Assembly (NCBI GenBank): GCA_025331445.1
Contig: JAIWNE010000223.1
Location: 1-27,910, forward strand
Length of the DNA stretch: 27,910 nucleotides
Reading direction: 5' to 3'
Source of the DNA: Blakeslea trispora
Taxonomy: Eukaryota; Mucoromycota; Mucoromycetes; Mucorales; Choanephoraceae
Shown: positions 18,188 to 27,910 of the stretch, piece by piece
Layout of the letters: the number at the start of each line of letters is the position of its first letter
Numbering within the stretch: the first letter of the stretch is position 1
Notes under the pieces: model-generated
The model's database searches: none
What the model saw: only the letters and a program-made list of their open reading frames with translations
What the model was told of the DNA's origin: nothing
Program-made: the position numbers and the translations under genes

Positions 18188-18480
18188 TATCATTTCACTA
18201 CTTAAAGAGATTTCGCTCTTTGAATTTTTTTGGCAGTGATTTTTTCTCTGCTTGAGATTTTATAGCAACTTGATTTCCTTAATGCTGAGGAGTTTGAAAT
18301 GTCTTGTCATTTTTTCTTCAAAAAATACAAAGACCTAAAAAATCACTGCTTAAAAACTGGAAAATAATTTCGGAAACGAGAAATTTAAAAATTGAGAACG
18401 AGACTCACAAAATAATTGGGAAAATCTTTTAAAAATGGGAAATAAAAAACTTAAAGCAGTGAAAAAAAGAGACACTCAGA
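18188..18480 (+). repeat. Block R1, copy B, right part
   Basis: Continuation of R1 after the Tc1: TATCATTTCACTACTTAAAG through GGGAAATAAAAAACTTAAAGC. The inverted-repeat arms here are GCAGTGATTTTTT and AAAAAATCACTGC, still perfectly complementary although they differ from copy A at the innermost pair. Confidence 0.85.
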
Positions 18481-19774
18481 AATTAAATGCAAAAAAAACT
18501 TGAAGAAAAAAAGACATTTAAATAAAGACATCTAAAGAATAAGACGCTGTGATAAAGACATTGAAATAAATGCACTAAGATAAACATACTAAAAAAAAAC
18601 CTTTGAAGAAAAGACAACTTGTAAAAATTAAAAGCAAAAAAAAAAGAGTCTTGTGAAGAACATGCAAGCTCATCTCGGTCTCATCTCCCAAGTTACCCAG
18701 TAGTGCGTTCAAGGTAAGCCTGCACTTTAAATCCCCTTTTCTTCTGTTCCATTTCTGCAAGCTTAACAGGTCAAAATATAAGAATAAGTACTTGCAACAG
18801 TCCATTTACATCTTTTTCCTCTTGTATATGCTCATTTTGTACCAAAACCCACATTCTTTCCTTTCATGTACTGAGACAAAAATAAATAAAGGTGTGATCC
18901 ATAAAATAACTTGTAAGCAATCGTTGTTTATTGCGAAAAAGTGTATTCCATTCATAAAAAAGAGCTTCTCGTTCATAAAGCAAACCACTTCTTGTCGAAA
19001 CAAAAAAAAAGAAAGGGTATAGCTGATTCATAACACGGCAATGTAACTTACCTTTTGCTTGGCATATATGATGAGGACCAAGCTTAGTACCGAAGAAGAA
19101 AAAAATAGCAGCCTGGTATTTTTTTTTTAGATTGAAGTCAACTTGCAGCTTAAAAGCTTTCCTGGCTACTCTCTTTTCGTTGCATTTCCAAACCAGAGTC
19201 CACGCTTGGAATGTCTGTGTCCAATATACTGCATTGCTGAAATGACATAAGCTCGCTAAGTCTCATCTGCTTTTAACAAGATAAATAAACTATGAGTTAA
19301 GGCTACTTGTAATAAAAAAAATAAATAAATTCAAGAGAAAGGAAAAAAAAGTGTGTATGATTTTGGCTGAGATTGAATAGAGCTATTTTTCTTTATTTTT
19401 TATTTTTTTTTAAAGTGTACGCATACATGCCCATGTCGACAGTTCTAATGTCGTTTTTTCGACACAAAAAGAAAGAAAAGAGGTGTCTGTTTGTAGCTAT
19501 ATTAAAGGGGTATATTACTGAATGCTTATAATGCACTTGAAGCGCTCTCTTGATCGCTTTTCATAGATTTTTTAACGGTTAAGTAAAGTCAAGATATTTT
19601 ATTCTTGTGTCGGTGATTCAATAATAAAATCTGTCAGTGTGATATTTCTCTCTCTCTCTTTTTTTGTTATTGACAAGACCCAAATAGGAAGCTGTCAATA
19701 AGTTGAAATTTTTTCTTTTTTCCTTTCTTTTCTCTTTTTCTCTCTTTTTTATTACTTTTTTTTAAAGTATACAG
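18481..19774. other. Internal region of element B, no gene seen
   Basis: A/T-rich, with AAAGACAT-type simple repeats (18500-18600), then non-repetitive sequence and pyrimidine tracts near 19650-19760. Short ORFs here (for example 18806-19003 on the minus strand) have biased, low-complexity composition and no homologue in A or C. I see nothing that can be called a gene. Confidence 0.4.
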
Positions 19775-20196
19775 GTAAGTCTTTTTCTTTTTTTTTTTTC
19801 TTCGGTCAAGCCACTAATAGTCTACTTTCTTTTACTTAGTCCTTGTCTTTAATTGATATGTGTTTACTTTGTTGTATAACTTGAGGTAATTGTTCATGAG
19901 CATCTATGTTGTAATTCTTTTTATTCACGTACTTCTTTCGTTTAGAGCCTAGTTGTGCTTAATAATGATATTATTTACAAGGACCCTGTTGATGGCTTTT
20001 TTAAACGTAAGTAAGATATCAGAATCTATGATTTCAGTATAACTTATTGCTTTCTTTTTAGGCTTTCAAATGCTGGTATGCTCCTTTGACACGGTAAACT
20101 GGCTTTCGTATTGCCTTTAATCATGGCTTGTCTGTAAGTACATTTGACATTTTTTTTGTGTTATTTCGCTTTTAACTAATGATGGTGTTGTTTTAG
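19775..20196 (+). other. Intron-dense, ORF-less segment, copy B
   Basis: Three strong intron candidates on the plus strand: 19775-19839 (65 nt), 20007-20061 (55 nt) and 20134-20196 (63 nt), all GTAAGT...TAG, with CTAAT branch sites in the first and third. The exons between them are closed in all frames. The motif GTATAACTTGAGGT (about 19875) matches CTATAACTTGAGGT in the A segment (about 14390), so the two segments are related. Non-coding transcript or decayed gene. Confidence 0.45.
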
Positions 20197-20783
20197 TTCA
20201 AATCCGGTTGTTCCTTGTTTGGTTTGTTTTCTGTCTTTTATATGTAAAATTGCTGTCTCTCTCCATCTGCTTTTATGGTCTGTCTGTTGCGTTTGTGTCT
20301 CAATTCGAATTGCTCTTTCCTGTACTCTGATCGCTCTTGTTATCGCTTTTTCTCGAAGCAATTTGCCAGTTCTATCGGTTTTTTTCTGGTCATATTCTCT
20401 ACATCAATGAATTATTGCCTTTTTTTTTTTATTTGCCTAATCCCCTAGTATTTTCTCCCGTAAAGAAGCCATTATTTTCTATCAAAAAAGTTTTTTTCTA
20501 TAATCAAAGCCACTTTTTTAAGCCTCTAATCCTTTATATTTACTGTAAACAGTCCAATTGTAAAGAAGTATATTTGTGTAAAGAAGTCCATATCATCCAA
20601 TTAGAAATGTCAATTTCAATAAAATAGCAAATGTAAAGCCAATTAAACAGAGAATTTTTGAGTATATTTATAAAAATGGCCAATTGAATAAAGATTCTTC
20701 GAAAAAGATATCCAATCACAAAGCTAAAGTAAATAAGACGGACGCCCTGTATGATCCACTGGGGACATGACAAGCATTTCATC

Positions 20784-20937
20784 TGTCCAGTCCACAGCAG
20801 TGATCGTCGGGTCCCAACTAACAGTGGACCTGCAGTGGACTTGCAGTGGGACTCTACGATCACTTTTGTGCAGCGGACGCCGAATTGCTGTACAAATAAC
20901 CGACGTCCACCGCTGAATTTGGCAGCAGTGGACGTCC
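20784..20937 (+). repeat. Subterminal CAGTGGAC motif cluster of element B
   Basis: CAGTGGAC at 20822-20829, 20833-20840 and 20926-20933, CAGCGGAC at 20871-20878, plus inverted forms (GTCCAC near 20790; GTCCACCGCTG near 20905). The left end has CAGTGGAC at 15943-15950 facing GTCCGCTG. Same motif at both ends, so it is a likely binding site for the protein that recognises this element. Confidence 0.75.
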
Positions 20938-20954
20938 TTTTGAGTGTAGTGGCT

Positions 20955-22016
20955 GTTCTTTAAGGTTGTGCTGACTGGTGATTATGATGAAGTTGCTTTG
21001 GTTCTTGTGTGTTGTGGATAGGTGTTTTGAGGTACAAGTCTGGTTTGTATTACTCCGTTATGAGAGGAGTAATAGCTGGCAACAGTTGTAGCCAATAGAA
21101 ACACTATCCGGTTAATTATTGATTGCAAGTCAAGTCCTCGTTGTATTGTTCTGGTTGTCATGACTAGGTTGTTGAAGCATATACTATTTTATAGTAATCG
21201 TTACTCTCTGTTCCTCTTTTCTTGTCTTGTTCACTCTATTCTTGTTTTGATTCTTTGTTTATTTTATTTTCTTATTGTATTGATTTCCTTTATTTTATTT
21301 TTATTTTGAATTACCGTTATTTCTTTTATTATTTTATTTTCTCTATCCTCTCTACTGTTATTGATGGCGTTATTTCTGTCTCTGGTGTTACTCTGGTATG
21401 ACTAGCAAGTCCATTAGAAATCGTTGTTGGGGATCTCTCTTTTTCGTTTTTGGTTATTCCGATCTTATTGTTCTGATATCTCTCTGTTGTGCTTAAATGA
21501 TGCTACGTTTAATTTATTATTGAATTAGCGATCAATGTCGGTGTCACTGAAGATTGTTAATATTACAATTCGACAGTTTATCTTGGCTATTGTTCACGTT
21601 GTCTCTATTTTTGGAAGTACTCTCAAGAAAGGTTCCGCTAGATATAAGAAAATGTTTTTGAAATCACTATTGTGATTTGTTTTATTGGTGATTGTAGAAA
21701 TTATTTTTGTTGACTAAGTTATTAGTCTATCATTTTAAATAGAGTGCTTCGTGCCTCATAATAAACCTAATCGAGTTTTTCTTTCTCTTTCTTATAACTA
21801 CCTTCAAATTCTGTCTTTGAAGCTTACAAGTGCCTAAGTCTTGTTATTGTTATATCTTCCTTTGTGTTTATTGATAGTTTTTACAGTCGGCTATCTTCCT
21901 TTGTTCATTACTTCTTTCTTCACTTGTTCGAATCAAAGGTAAACATACTGGAGAGATATAGAGTTGTCAGAGTAGCCCATATAATTGTTTTGTAAATAAA
22001 AAAGAAATCTTTTACC
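20955..22016. other. Spacer between elements B and C, no gene seen
   Basis: About 1.06 kb of T-rich plus-strand sequence with repeated TTTATTTT and TTCTTGTC-like tracts and no ORF of 60 codons. No RNA gene or terminal repeat was found. If the possible exon at 15688-15906 is real, its upstream exons should lie here, but I cannot identify them. Confidence 0.5.
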
Positions 22017-22084
22017 TGACACTACACCGAATGCTTGACCAACGTACGGTGGTCATCTACGGTTAACATGGTCTTAGGTGCACC

Positions 22085-22490
22085 CCAAACCCAAATAATG
22101 ATTTTAATTATAAAAGCTGCTACTTTTTTTGATAGATATTTAGATATATTGTTTGGACTTTCAGAACTTCTTACAGGATTCAAAACGAGTTTGTTTTCAT
22201 ATAGTTATAACCATTTAGATTTCTACCTGCTTAAAGAAAATTCGCTTTTTAAATTTTTTTTGTCTTCTTAAGTTTTTGCAGCTACTTGATTTCCTTAATG
22301 CTGAGGAATTTAAATTGACTTGTCTTTTTTCCTTCAAAAAATATCAAGACCTGAAAAATTACAGCTAAAAAAATTGGAGAATATTTTCGGAAACGAGAAA
22401 TTTAAAAATTGAGAATGAGGTTCACAAAATAATTGGGAAAATTTTTTAAAAATGGGAAATAAAAAACTTAAAGCACTGAAGAGAAAATAC
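22085..22490 (+). repeat. Block R1, copy C
   Basis: The most diverged copy. It keeps TTGATTTCCTTAATGCTGAGGA and AGACCTGAAAAATTACAGC, but the left arm of the inverted repeat has been lost. A and B are clearly closer to each other here than to C. Confidence 0.8.
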
Positions 22491-22629
22491 TCTAAGTAAA
22501 CCATGAGATAAAAAAAAAAGAACCAATAAGAACGTGCAAGCAATTCTGATTTTTGTATTAGATCTTGCTAAAACTAACCGTTTCTATGTCTGTTTATGAA
22601 AGCACTCCTTCAAGACATTAATTTCCTTA

Positions 22630-23110
22630 TATTCGTTTCTATACATTTACACACTTTATCATCTCAAAATAGCATAACCGCATACAAAAATAAAGTAATA
22701 ACTCGACAGGAAAGATGTCGCCTTTTTTATTGCATAAACACAATTCTTCAACCAGATATCCAAACTTATTGTTCGTGATGCAGGCTATTCAAACAGAGAT
22801 CCGTTTATATTCTAAGCTAAAAGTATTACTTACCTCATGCCTAACAAGCAATTAAGTGATCACGGTGTAATCACTAGCTGTGAGTTGCTAATAGATACGA
22901 CTTGCATACCAAATAGAAATGATGCCGAAAAGAAAGATCTTTCACGTTTGTTGACGTCAAAGCCTTTTACTGGAATATTTAAAGAATCTTTATAGTTGTC
23001 CTTTTCTTTGATGGTTCTAGATTTTTGTCGACTTGTTGGTAACGCGCTTGCATCGTATTGGTTTATTGTAATGACTAAAGTTTATTGAGTTTCATCTGTC
23101 CTTTTTTTCT
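22630..23110. other. Conserved non-coding block upstream of transposase, copy C
   Basis: Counterpart of 8145-8590. On the minus strand it has the same GAG/GTAAGTAATACTTTT donor (about 22840) and AATAAA (about 22735). The rest of the region to 23855 holds no recognised feature. Confidence 0.5.
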
Positions 23111-23855
23111 TTGGAGATGGGTAAGTCAGGAGTTAAGATCGTTTCAATAAAAAAAGTAAATTTGAAGCGAGGTAAAAAAATTTCTGGGACATGTTTTTTT
23201 AGAAGCGGAAGGAGTAATTCTGTATGAGAATAAAATTGACTGCCTTAATTTTCTTGTGTAAAAAAGTACTGTTCAAATCACTTAAGAAAAAGAAATCACT
23301 GTATTTTTATACGGCATCTATCAACAGTTGAAAATAAAAGAGAGTAATTACTTACTGCAACAGCTTATCATACAAAATGCTATATCTTTTTTATTTTCGT
23401 CTCTTTTGGAAGTACCTCAAACATCGGAGTGAAATAACCAAGATTGACCCTGATTTATTTTTCTAAGAAAAGACATCAAAATCTGACATTCAAAAACATC
23501 TTTTGAACCAAAAAATATGCATCAAAACACAGTCAAATAACGAAAGCAATATCATATTCACAAAATAAGGCATTCAATATTTAGTTGTCATGATGCAACA
23601 AGTCTTGTCTACAAAAAGTAGAAACAATAAAGAGAGAATGCACAACTTTTGGAAAAAAGACTTGTGAACACGTTTTCTTCAACTCCTGTATTACAGTAAG
23701 ACAAGATTTGACAGACAGACAGAAAGCCCTTAAAATTAGTAATAAAAAAAGCAAGTTCAAGAACAATGGCTGTCATTGTATTGAAACAGCATTTGGCTCC
23801 TGAAAAGATTGTCGATAATATCATTCTCAGTTCCAAATCAAGGGTAAACCATCGG

Positions 23856-23864
23856 TATATATAT
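23856..23864 (+). promoter_or_regulatory. TATA box of transposase C
   Basis: TATATATAT 89 bp upstream of the ATG at 23945, matching the position in copy A. A CT-dinucleotide-rich tract (about 23908-23934) follows in the leader. Confidence 0.6.
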
Positions 23865-23944
23865 CATTGTCAACATTTAATGGAATTGGTATTTTCCTCA
23901 CTTTTATCCTCTCTCTCTCTCTTCTCTCTCTCTTATTTTCGAAA

Positions 23945-26900
23945 ATGTCTACTTCTACCAACTCTTCCACCTGTAATGGTTTGATGATGTGCTTTTGCAC
24001 TGTATGCAAGGAAAACTCACAAGTTGGACATGGCAAGGTCACTAAGCGTACTTACCGTGAGCATCAAAAGCGTGAAGTCGAAAAGAGACAAAGACTTGAA
24101 TGTAATTATATAACTTTTGTATATTTAATCATTATTGACATCTAATACTCTTGCTTGTTTTGTAGATGATGCTACCTCTCAATCACTTAACTCAGGTCTC
24201 ACTTATTCACTCAACAGTCTTTTAGTCGACGATGGTAAGTTTGAATATACATATATCTTACATACATTAACGTCAACCTAATAGAAATGGAGTTCTCTTT
24301 TGGTGTTGTTCCTCATACACCCACCCTGTTGAAGACATTCCAGCTGAAGACGTCAATCAAGATGGTATGTCTCCATTCTCAATGTTTTTAAATGATCAAT
24401 AAACTTATTTATTCACCTTATTTTTTTAAGACGCTCCTTATGAATGTCCTGTCAATGAGAATTTTCCTACTTCGCCTATCGCTTCACTTTTGTTCGCCAT
24501 GCTACTCTTGTTGCGCAAAAACCAGCTTGCCGACGCACATGTGAAACAGTGATGCTTTTTGTAACATGGTGCTTTGTCTTACTGATGAAAGATTCAGATT
24601 TCCTTCCACTGTTGAAACTTTTGATAAGTGGAATTCTCATAGACACAGCAACAAAGCAGTAAAGAAGTATGGAACTGCATTCAATGTCACGCCATTCATC
24701 CATATCAATCCGATGAAGAAAAGCAAAAAATACAAGACCAACGTTATTGTGCAGACACTGGCATCTTCAACGACTCTGCTTTCTGTGAAGCTGAGCTGTT
24801 GGTCACTAGTCAATACGGTAAACTTGCTCCAGTCAGATCGTTCTTCTACAATTCTTGGTGGATACTCTTAAGGGTTTCTTCATGCGCGACGGATTTGCTG
24901 AAAGTCTTACTCTTTGGAAAAACCGTCAAGTATTGCCCGGTATGCTATCAGACATCTATGATGGCAAAATCTGGAATGAATTCAAGCTCGACGATACTGA
25001 CAGCCAACCCTTTGTATTCCAGAGTGATTATAATTTACTTCTTACTTTGAATTGCGATTGGTTTCAAGCGTACAAAGAATCGTACAGTGTTGGTGCAATC
25101 TATCTGACAATCCAAAACCTGCCTCGTGAGGTCGTAACCTTCGTACGAATACCATTTTGGTATGCCTGATACCTGGACCCAACGAGCCAAGCACATATCA
25201 AATGAACAACTACTTGCGTCCTCTTGTAGAAGAACTTTTGGTGTTGATGAACGGTGTTCAGATGAAGACAAAAACAAAAGGCACACATCTTGCAAAGGCT
25301 GCTATTTCTCTGTATATGATGGATCTCCCTGCGCAAAAGAAAGTAGTTGGCCTGACATCTTGTACTTCAACCAACGGATGTCATAAATGCAAGAAGCAAT
25401 TTCCCGCACTCGTTCAGGGAAAGACAGCTCGTGACTTCACCGACTTTGACGTTGATAATTGGATTAAAAGAAGCAGCCAAGAGCACCGAGAACTGGCAAA
25501 AAACTGGCGTAATACCAAAACCAATGCAGAGCGTGTTTTGTTAGAAAAAGCAAACGGTATTCGATGGAGCGTCCTTTTGGATTTGCCTTATTTCAACCCT
25601 GTACGTCATGTTGGGGTTGATATAATGCATAACCTTCTCCTCGGTATCACAAAGAAAATGACAAAAGTATGGACAAGTCCCTTGAAGTCAGGTACAACAA
25701 CACTCTCTCCTCTAATCGACTCCAAAGGCCTTAAAGACATGCAAGCAGTCTTGGCAGATAAGTTTGTTTTGCCTCCGGGTCATGCATTGTCGTCTCTTGC
25801 TCGGAAAATAGCTGTTGGTGATGGTTTTTCAACATGAAGGCTGACGAATGGGCTACTTGGCTGTTGGTTCTTTCAAGACATTTGCTTCCGGCATATCTTG
25901 GTCAAAGAGCATTCGAGCACTGGATGCTTTTTGTAAAGGCTTCAGAGATTTTTCTTTCCCCTTGTGTGTCCCTTGTTGAGCTCGACAATGCTCAAAACCT
26001 CCTGCACTCGTTCCTTTCTGGGTTTGACGCTGTGTACAAGAACAAGTCCTTGATCACGCCCAACTTCCACTACGCTTTGCATCTAAAGGAAACGATGTTA
26101 GATTACTCTGCTTCGCCTTCTCACTGGCTCTTTAACTTTGAAAGGTATAACCAGGACATCAAGACTATCCGGACCAACAGAAAGGACTGCGTTGAGCGTA
26201 CTTACCTCAACAAATTCCTATTGCAAGTTCATTTCGAAGAGTCTGTTGCATCCCTGTTGCCCTTTATACCCCAGGCATGTACTGCTCAAGTTGAAGATCT
26301 TTTTGGCAGTCTCAAGGCTAGACTTGTTAGCTTGGCGGATCGTAGCTTTTGTCTGAAAACCTTGTACAAGATACGCATTGGAGATGTTCCTGCTTTTGGT
26401 TCCGAGCCTCTTCCTTCTGCTGCACTTGGGCCTAATAAGATCAGATCAGGTACCTTGTCAGATGATATGTTCTCATGCCTTGTCCTGTATTACAACACTT
26501 TGTACTCTGGTGTCTATAAAGACCAGCATATCGCAGCGCTTTGTCCTGGTACAATTCCGGTGACTCAAAAAGTAGACAAGTTCCTTGAGATCAACATACT
26601 GGGTAACCGGTTCAAGTCTGTTGAGGCTTCAACAAAAAATAAACGAGGTTCGTATGCTTTGGCATACTGCCAAGAAAATGATGTTGCTGTGCTCCGGTGT
26701 TGTCAGATTGAATGTCTCTTTAGACATAGAGTAATGGTAGAAGAAGATAACGGTGACCAATCTTCAACAGTACACACATTTGCATATGTCAACTGGTTCG
26801 TTCAATCTGATATGCAAATGCATTACTATAACAACAGCGACTCTTCCAAGTACGGTATGAGGCTTCTAAAGAACGAATTTGAACCTCTTTCCATCGCATC

Positions 26901-27003
26901 TATCATACCAGCTAGTCAACTCTATAGCCAGATTGCTATTGTCAAAAACCATATTACAAACTTGCATGTTGCAATCGACCTACCAACCAAATTAATAGCT
27001 TAG
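23945..27003 (+). pseudogene. tnp2-type (CACTA/EnSpm) transposase, copy C, four exons, frameshifted
   Basis: Homologue of the copy A transposase with the same exon plan: 23945-24101, 24166-24234, 24285-24364 and 24431-27003, all three introns in the same places. N-terminal Cys cluster CFCTVCK then VTKRTYREHQKRE. Core: NGCHKCKKQFPAL (about 25375), IRWSVLLDLPYFNPVRHVGVD (Asp codon 25619-25621), IMHNLLLG, FNFERYNQD (Glu codon 26140-26142). Exon 3 is 80 nt against 81 in A (one-base loss). More shifts lie near 24540, 24555, 24690, 24860, 25137 and 25836; the last 390 codons (25834-27003) are uninterrupted. None of these lesions coincides with those in A, so the ancestral frame is recoverable by comparing the two copies. 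Confidence 0.9.
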
Positions 27004-27089
27004 ACATTTCTTTTATTTTACACATATATTTTTACCCTTGCCTTTTTTTTGTATCTTGATGTTCTTGTCAGTTACTTTTTTTTTTATTA

Positions 27090-27095
27090 AATAAA
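27090..27095 (+). promoter_or_regulatory. Poly(A) signal of transposase C
   Basis: AATAAA about 90 bp after the stop, in T-rich sequence as in copy A. Confidence 0.45.
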
Positions 27096-27331
27096 TTTTT
27101 ATTTCCTGTTCTGCTTAATCTCTTTCTCTTTTATTTAATTTTAATTTTTCCATTTGGTGAAATTTTTTAACAGGTGTGCTTGCTCTTTCCTTCTACATGG
27201 GTAGCATTTAAGAGACATCAAAAGCAAGCGTATATTATATAGCTAAGTATTCAAGTTGCATACCAATACTGGAGAGTTTATACTTTTTTAAAGGTTTATT
27301 TATTAGAAGAAAAGAGAAAAAGAAACCAAAG

Positions 27332-27910
27332 TTAAGGTCTGAAGGCCCAAAGAGGAAGCGCTTGACGATGTTCGTCAGACAACACCTTTTCAACAACCTG
27401 TTGACGACGAAAGACTTGACAGCGGCTTCTCGAGTCTTTCTTGTTTGCTTTGTCAAGAAGGTAGTAGAAGTTGGTCAGCTAAATTGATGCGGTTAATATC
27501 ATGGAAACAACAATACAACTCCTATAACTCACCTTCTGAGAGCGCCAAGAGGGAATAGCAGTACAGAAGTGCTTGCCAACTTCTTCATCCTCGGCATCTT
27601 CGTCTTCAGACATGTACTCCATCTTAAGTACAGGCCTCACACTCCTCGTTTGAAGCAACGTCTTGGCCCAGAAGACCACAAGAAGCAACAAATGCACTGA
27701 GGCGAGGCATGGTGTTTCTAGGACCAAAGCAAAAGGTAAATAATTATCGAAACTTAGCACGATTTCTAGTTACTTACCCTCTGTAAACGTCTAGATTTAC
27801 GATACAAGGCAGCACGTTGTTCGGTTTGCTCCATGGTCAGGCCTTGCTGCTTGGAAGCTTTAACTAAGGTGTCGAATTGGTTTCGAATCTTGGCATCAAT
27901 GGCAGTGATG
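27332..27910 (-). CDS. ORF2, copy C (5' part outside the window)
   Basis: Counterpart of 12823-13882 in element A. Last exon 27478-27332 (147 nt, the same length as in A), previous exon 27717-27533, then an exon running from 27778 off the window edge. The donor AGG/GTAAGT at 27778 matches A. Conserved blocks: IRNQFDTLVK, RKSRRLQR, GLLGQDVASNEECEA, EYMSEDED acidic patch, IPSWRSQK, LTNFYYLLDKA and a C-terminal LPLWAFRP. The middle exon is 185 nt against 183 in A: an extra C near 27635 (GAGGCCTGTAC) and a second shift near its start break the frame. The unknown function is as for copy A; the basic cluster, acidic patch and C-terminal Trp are the features kept. Confidence 0.8.

Larger units (their letters stand above)
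15916..20951 (+). mobile_element. Non-autonomous CACTA element, copy B (interrupted by a Tc1 element)
   Basis: Begins CACTACACCAAATGCC and ends TGTAGTG. Flanked exactly by the 3-bp direct repeat GCT (15913-15915 and 20952-20954). It contains block R1, split by a Tc1/mariner insertion, and an intron-dense segment like that of A, but no tnp2 transposase or ORF2. Without the Tc1 and its duplicated TA it would be 2972 bp, so it is an internally deleted or non-autonomous relative. Both ends carry CAGTGGAC motifs (15943-15950; several at 20784-20937), unlike A or C. Confidence 0.93.
22020..27910 (+). mobile_element. CACTA element, copy C (left end to window edge)
   Basis: Begins CACTACACCGAATGC, preceded by TGA (22017-22019), which would be its target duplication if matched at the right end outside the window. 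Same order as element A: R1 block, conserved upstream block, TATA box, four-exon tnp2 transposase (+), convergent ORF2 (-). It shares TTAACATGGTCTTA with the left end of A (CTAACATGGGCTTA), but the 50 bp before that differ. Confidence 0.88.

Noticed and set aside
18806..19003. 65-codon ORF in element B
   Set aside because: Low-complexity, Phe/Lys-rich, with no counterpart in A or C.

Overview
This window looks like an AT-rich, transposon-packed piece of a filamentous fungus genome, most likely an early-diverging (Mucoromycota-type) fungus. The evidence is short spliceosomal introns (52-66 nt, GTAAGT donors, CTAAC/CTAAT branch sites), a eukaryotic tRNA-Tyr with an intron after the anticodon, and MULE, Helitron, Tc1/mariner and tnp2-type CACTA elements with fungal-style proteins. 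The assignment rests on recognised families only and no species is claimed. No intact host protein gene is visible.

Layout. 1-1685 (minus): frameshifted MULE transposase, cut by the window edge. 1872-2108: array of 14-nt mini-hairpins. 2228-6808 (minus): long degraded Helitron Rep/helicase gene. 7145-7225 (minus): tRNA-Tyr(GUA). 7283-15424: complete CACTA element 'A' with 3-bp target duplication AAG, carrying a tnp2-type transposase (+) and a convergent second gene, ORF2 (-). 15688-15906 (minus): possible last exon of a host gene. 15916-20951: transposase-less CACTA element 'B' with target duplication GCT. B contains a Tc1/mariner element (16126-18187, TA duplication), which contains a solo LTR (17197-17606, duplication CCCTG), so three elements are nested. 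22020 to the window end: CACTA element 'C', again with transposase (+) and ORF2 (-), right end outside the window.

How it fits together. A, B and C share the CACTACACC end and a conserved left block, but differ in the 50-80 bp just inside the end and in their subterminal repeats. A and C share gene order and intron positions. ORF2 is not a family I recognise. It is present in both autonomous-type copies with conserved exon boundaries and conserved protein blocks, and is the best candidate here for an undescribed component: possibly the partner (TnpA-like) protein of this CACTA lineage. A and B also carry, near their right ends, a series of well-formed intron signals with no open reading frame.

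Almost every coding region is broken by single-base indels, with very few in-frame stops. This may be real decay, but it is also what uncorrected long-read indel errors would produce, so 'pseudogene' calls should be read with that in mind.
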